From: an uncultured Fidelibacterota bacterium | GTDB taxonomy: Bacteria; Fidelibacterota; Marinisomatia; Marinisomatales; UBA1611 | NCBI GenBank assembly: GCA_902562835.1 | Contig: CACEUX010000004.1 | Span: 1 to 64,000, forward strand | Direction: 5' to 3' | Length of the DNA stretch: 64,000 nt | Part shown: one piece after another, positions 63,809-64,000 of the stretch | Position numbering within the stretch: the first letter of the stretch is position 1 | Layout of the letters: each line of letters starts with the position of its first letter | The notes under the pieces: model-generated | Database searches by the model: none | What the model was told of the DNA's origin: nothing | What the model saw: only the letters and a program-made list of their open reading frames with translations | Position numbers and translations under genes: made by a program

Positions 63809-64000
63809 ATGATGAGATCTATAATGATATCACTAAAAAATCCGTCTCTAGGATTATTTGATATAAAATTTGATGCGATTGGTGCTTTCGCAAGCGGATT
63901 GTGTATGATGCACTGTATTGCAACACCATTTTTTTTCATAGCATCCGCCTGTTCAGCGAGTTGCTGTAGTTCAGCGCCTCTGTGGTGGAAATGGCTAGAT
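63809..64000 (+). CDS. MerC-domain membrane protein, 3' end cut by window edge
   Basis: The first 64 residues are visible. After a short polar N terminus comes FDAIGAFASGLCMMHCIATPFFFIASA, the first helix of MerC-like proteins with the conserved Cys and His pair, followed by CSASCCSSAP. MerC was described as a mercury transporter, but in Bacteroidetes-like genomes similar genes stand beside zinc-responsive Fur/Zur regulators and metal receptors. AAGGAG lies 12 bases before the first of two adjacent ATG codons. Its position after the receptor/ABC operon supports a transition-metal role for the whole cluster. Confidence 0.75.
   Translation, partial: MMRSIMISLKNPSLGLFDIKFDAIGAFASGLCMMHCIATPFFFIASACSASCCSSAPLWWKWLD

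Overview
The window is 64 kb of AT-rich, densely coded bacterial DNA with no rRNA, tRNA, CRISPR array or transposase that I can see. Its protein families point to a marine lineage of the Fibrobacteres-Chlorobi-Bacteroidetes kind, most likely Candidatus Marinimicrobia (SAR406/Neomarinimicrobiota) or a close neighbour. The pointers are many secreted proteins ending in a Por/type IX sorting domain (YPNPFNP motif), PorV-like outer-membrane proteins, TonB receptors with an N-terminal carboxypeptidase-regulatory-like domain but no SusD, and a NagB-PIG-L fusion. The taxonomic call is inference; no marker gene was compared.

Layout. 1-4.1 kb (minus): spmB (cut by the edge), spmA, an LD-carboxypeptidase, a PBP4-type D,D-carboxypeptidase and a class I glutamine amidotransferase. 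4.2-12.8 kb (plus): a translationally coupled run of TonB receptor, giant Ca-binding-type secreted protein, PorV-like protein and Ycf48-like secreted protein. 12.8-18.8 kb: lysA, a DUF1460-type cell-wall amidase coupled to NagB-PIG-L, a cytochrome c5-like lipoprotein, and kdsD. 18.8-20.3 kb: two tandem selenoprotein genes, a periplasmic Bcp-type peroxiredoxin and a SelW-like protein. Each has an in-frame UGA at the redox Cys position followed by a hairpin with the same GUU loop. A cyclase-family hydrolase follows. 20.4-21.7 kb: a PAS domain fused to a UbiA/MenA-type prenyltransferase. 21.75-26.8 kb: an SOS mutagenesis cassette of tandem palindromic operator, 51-codon ORF, lexA, a Y-family protein lacking catalytic Asp residues (ImuB-like) and dnaE2.

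27-31 kb: two secreted or lipid-anchored proteins of unknown role, one built from long internal repeats. 30.8-53 kb: an alpha-glucan utilisation locus. Its minus-strand operon runs GH13, parvulin PPIase, TonB receptor, giant Ca-binding-type protein, PorV-like protein, and a protein with several starch-binding-like domains, with a GH43 enzyme beyond a terminator. The divergent plus-strand operon is GH97, a secreted GH13, and a CotH/lamin-tail protein. The TonB receptor/giant protein/PorV trio is a paralogue of the one at 4.2-11.4 kb, which suggests a reusable outer-membrane module in place of SusCD.

53-57 kb: an OB-fold protein, an arylsulfotransferase-like secreted protein and an NAPE-PLD-like metallo-hydrolase. 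56.9-64 kb: a probable metal-handling cluster. It holds a His/Cys-rich small exported protein, an Asp/Glu/His-rich lipoprotein, a TonB receptor, an ABC ATPase with two DUF3526-type permeases, and a MerC-like membrane protein cut by the right edge. Two similar stem-closed RNA-like elements lie upstream of the receptor and of the merC-like gene.
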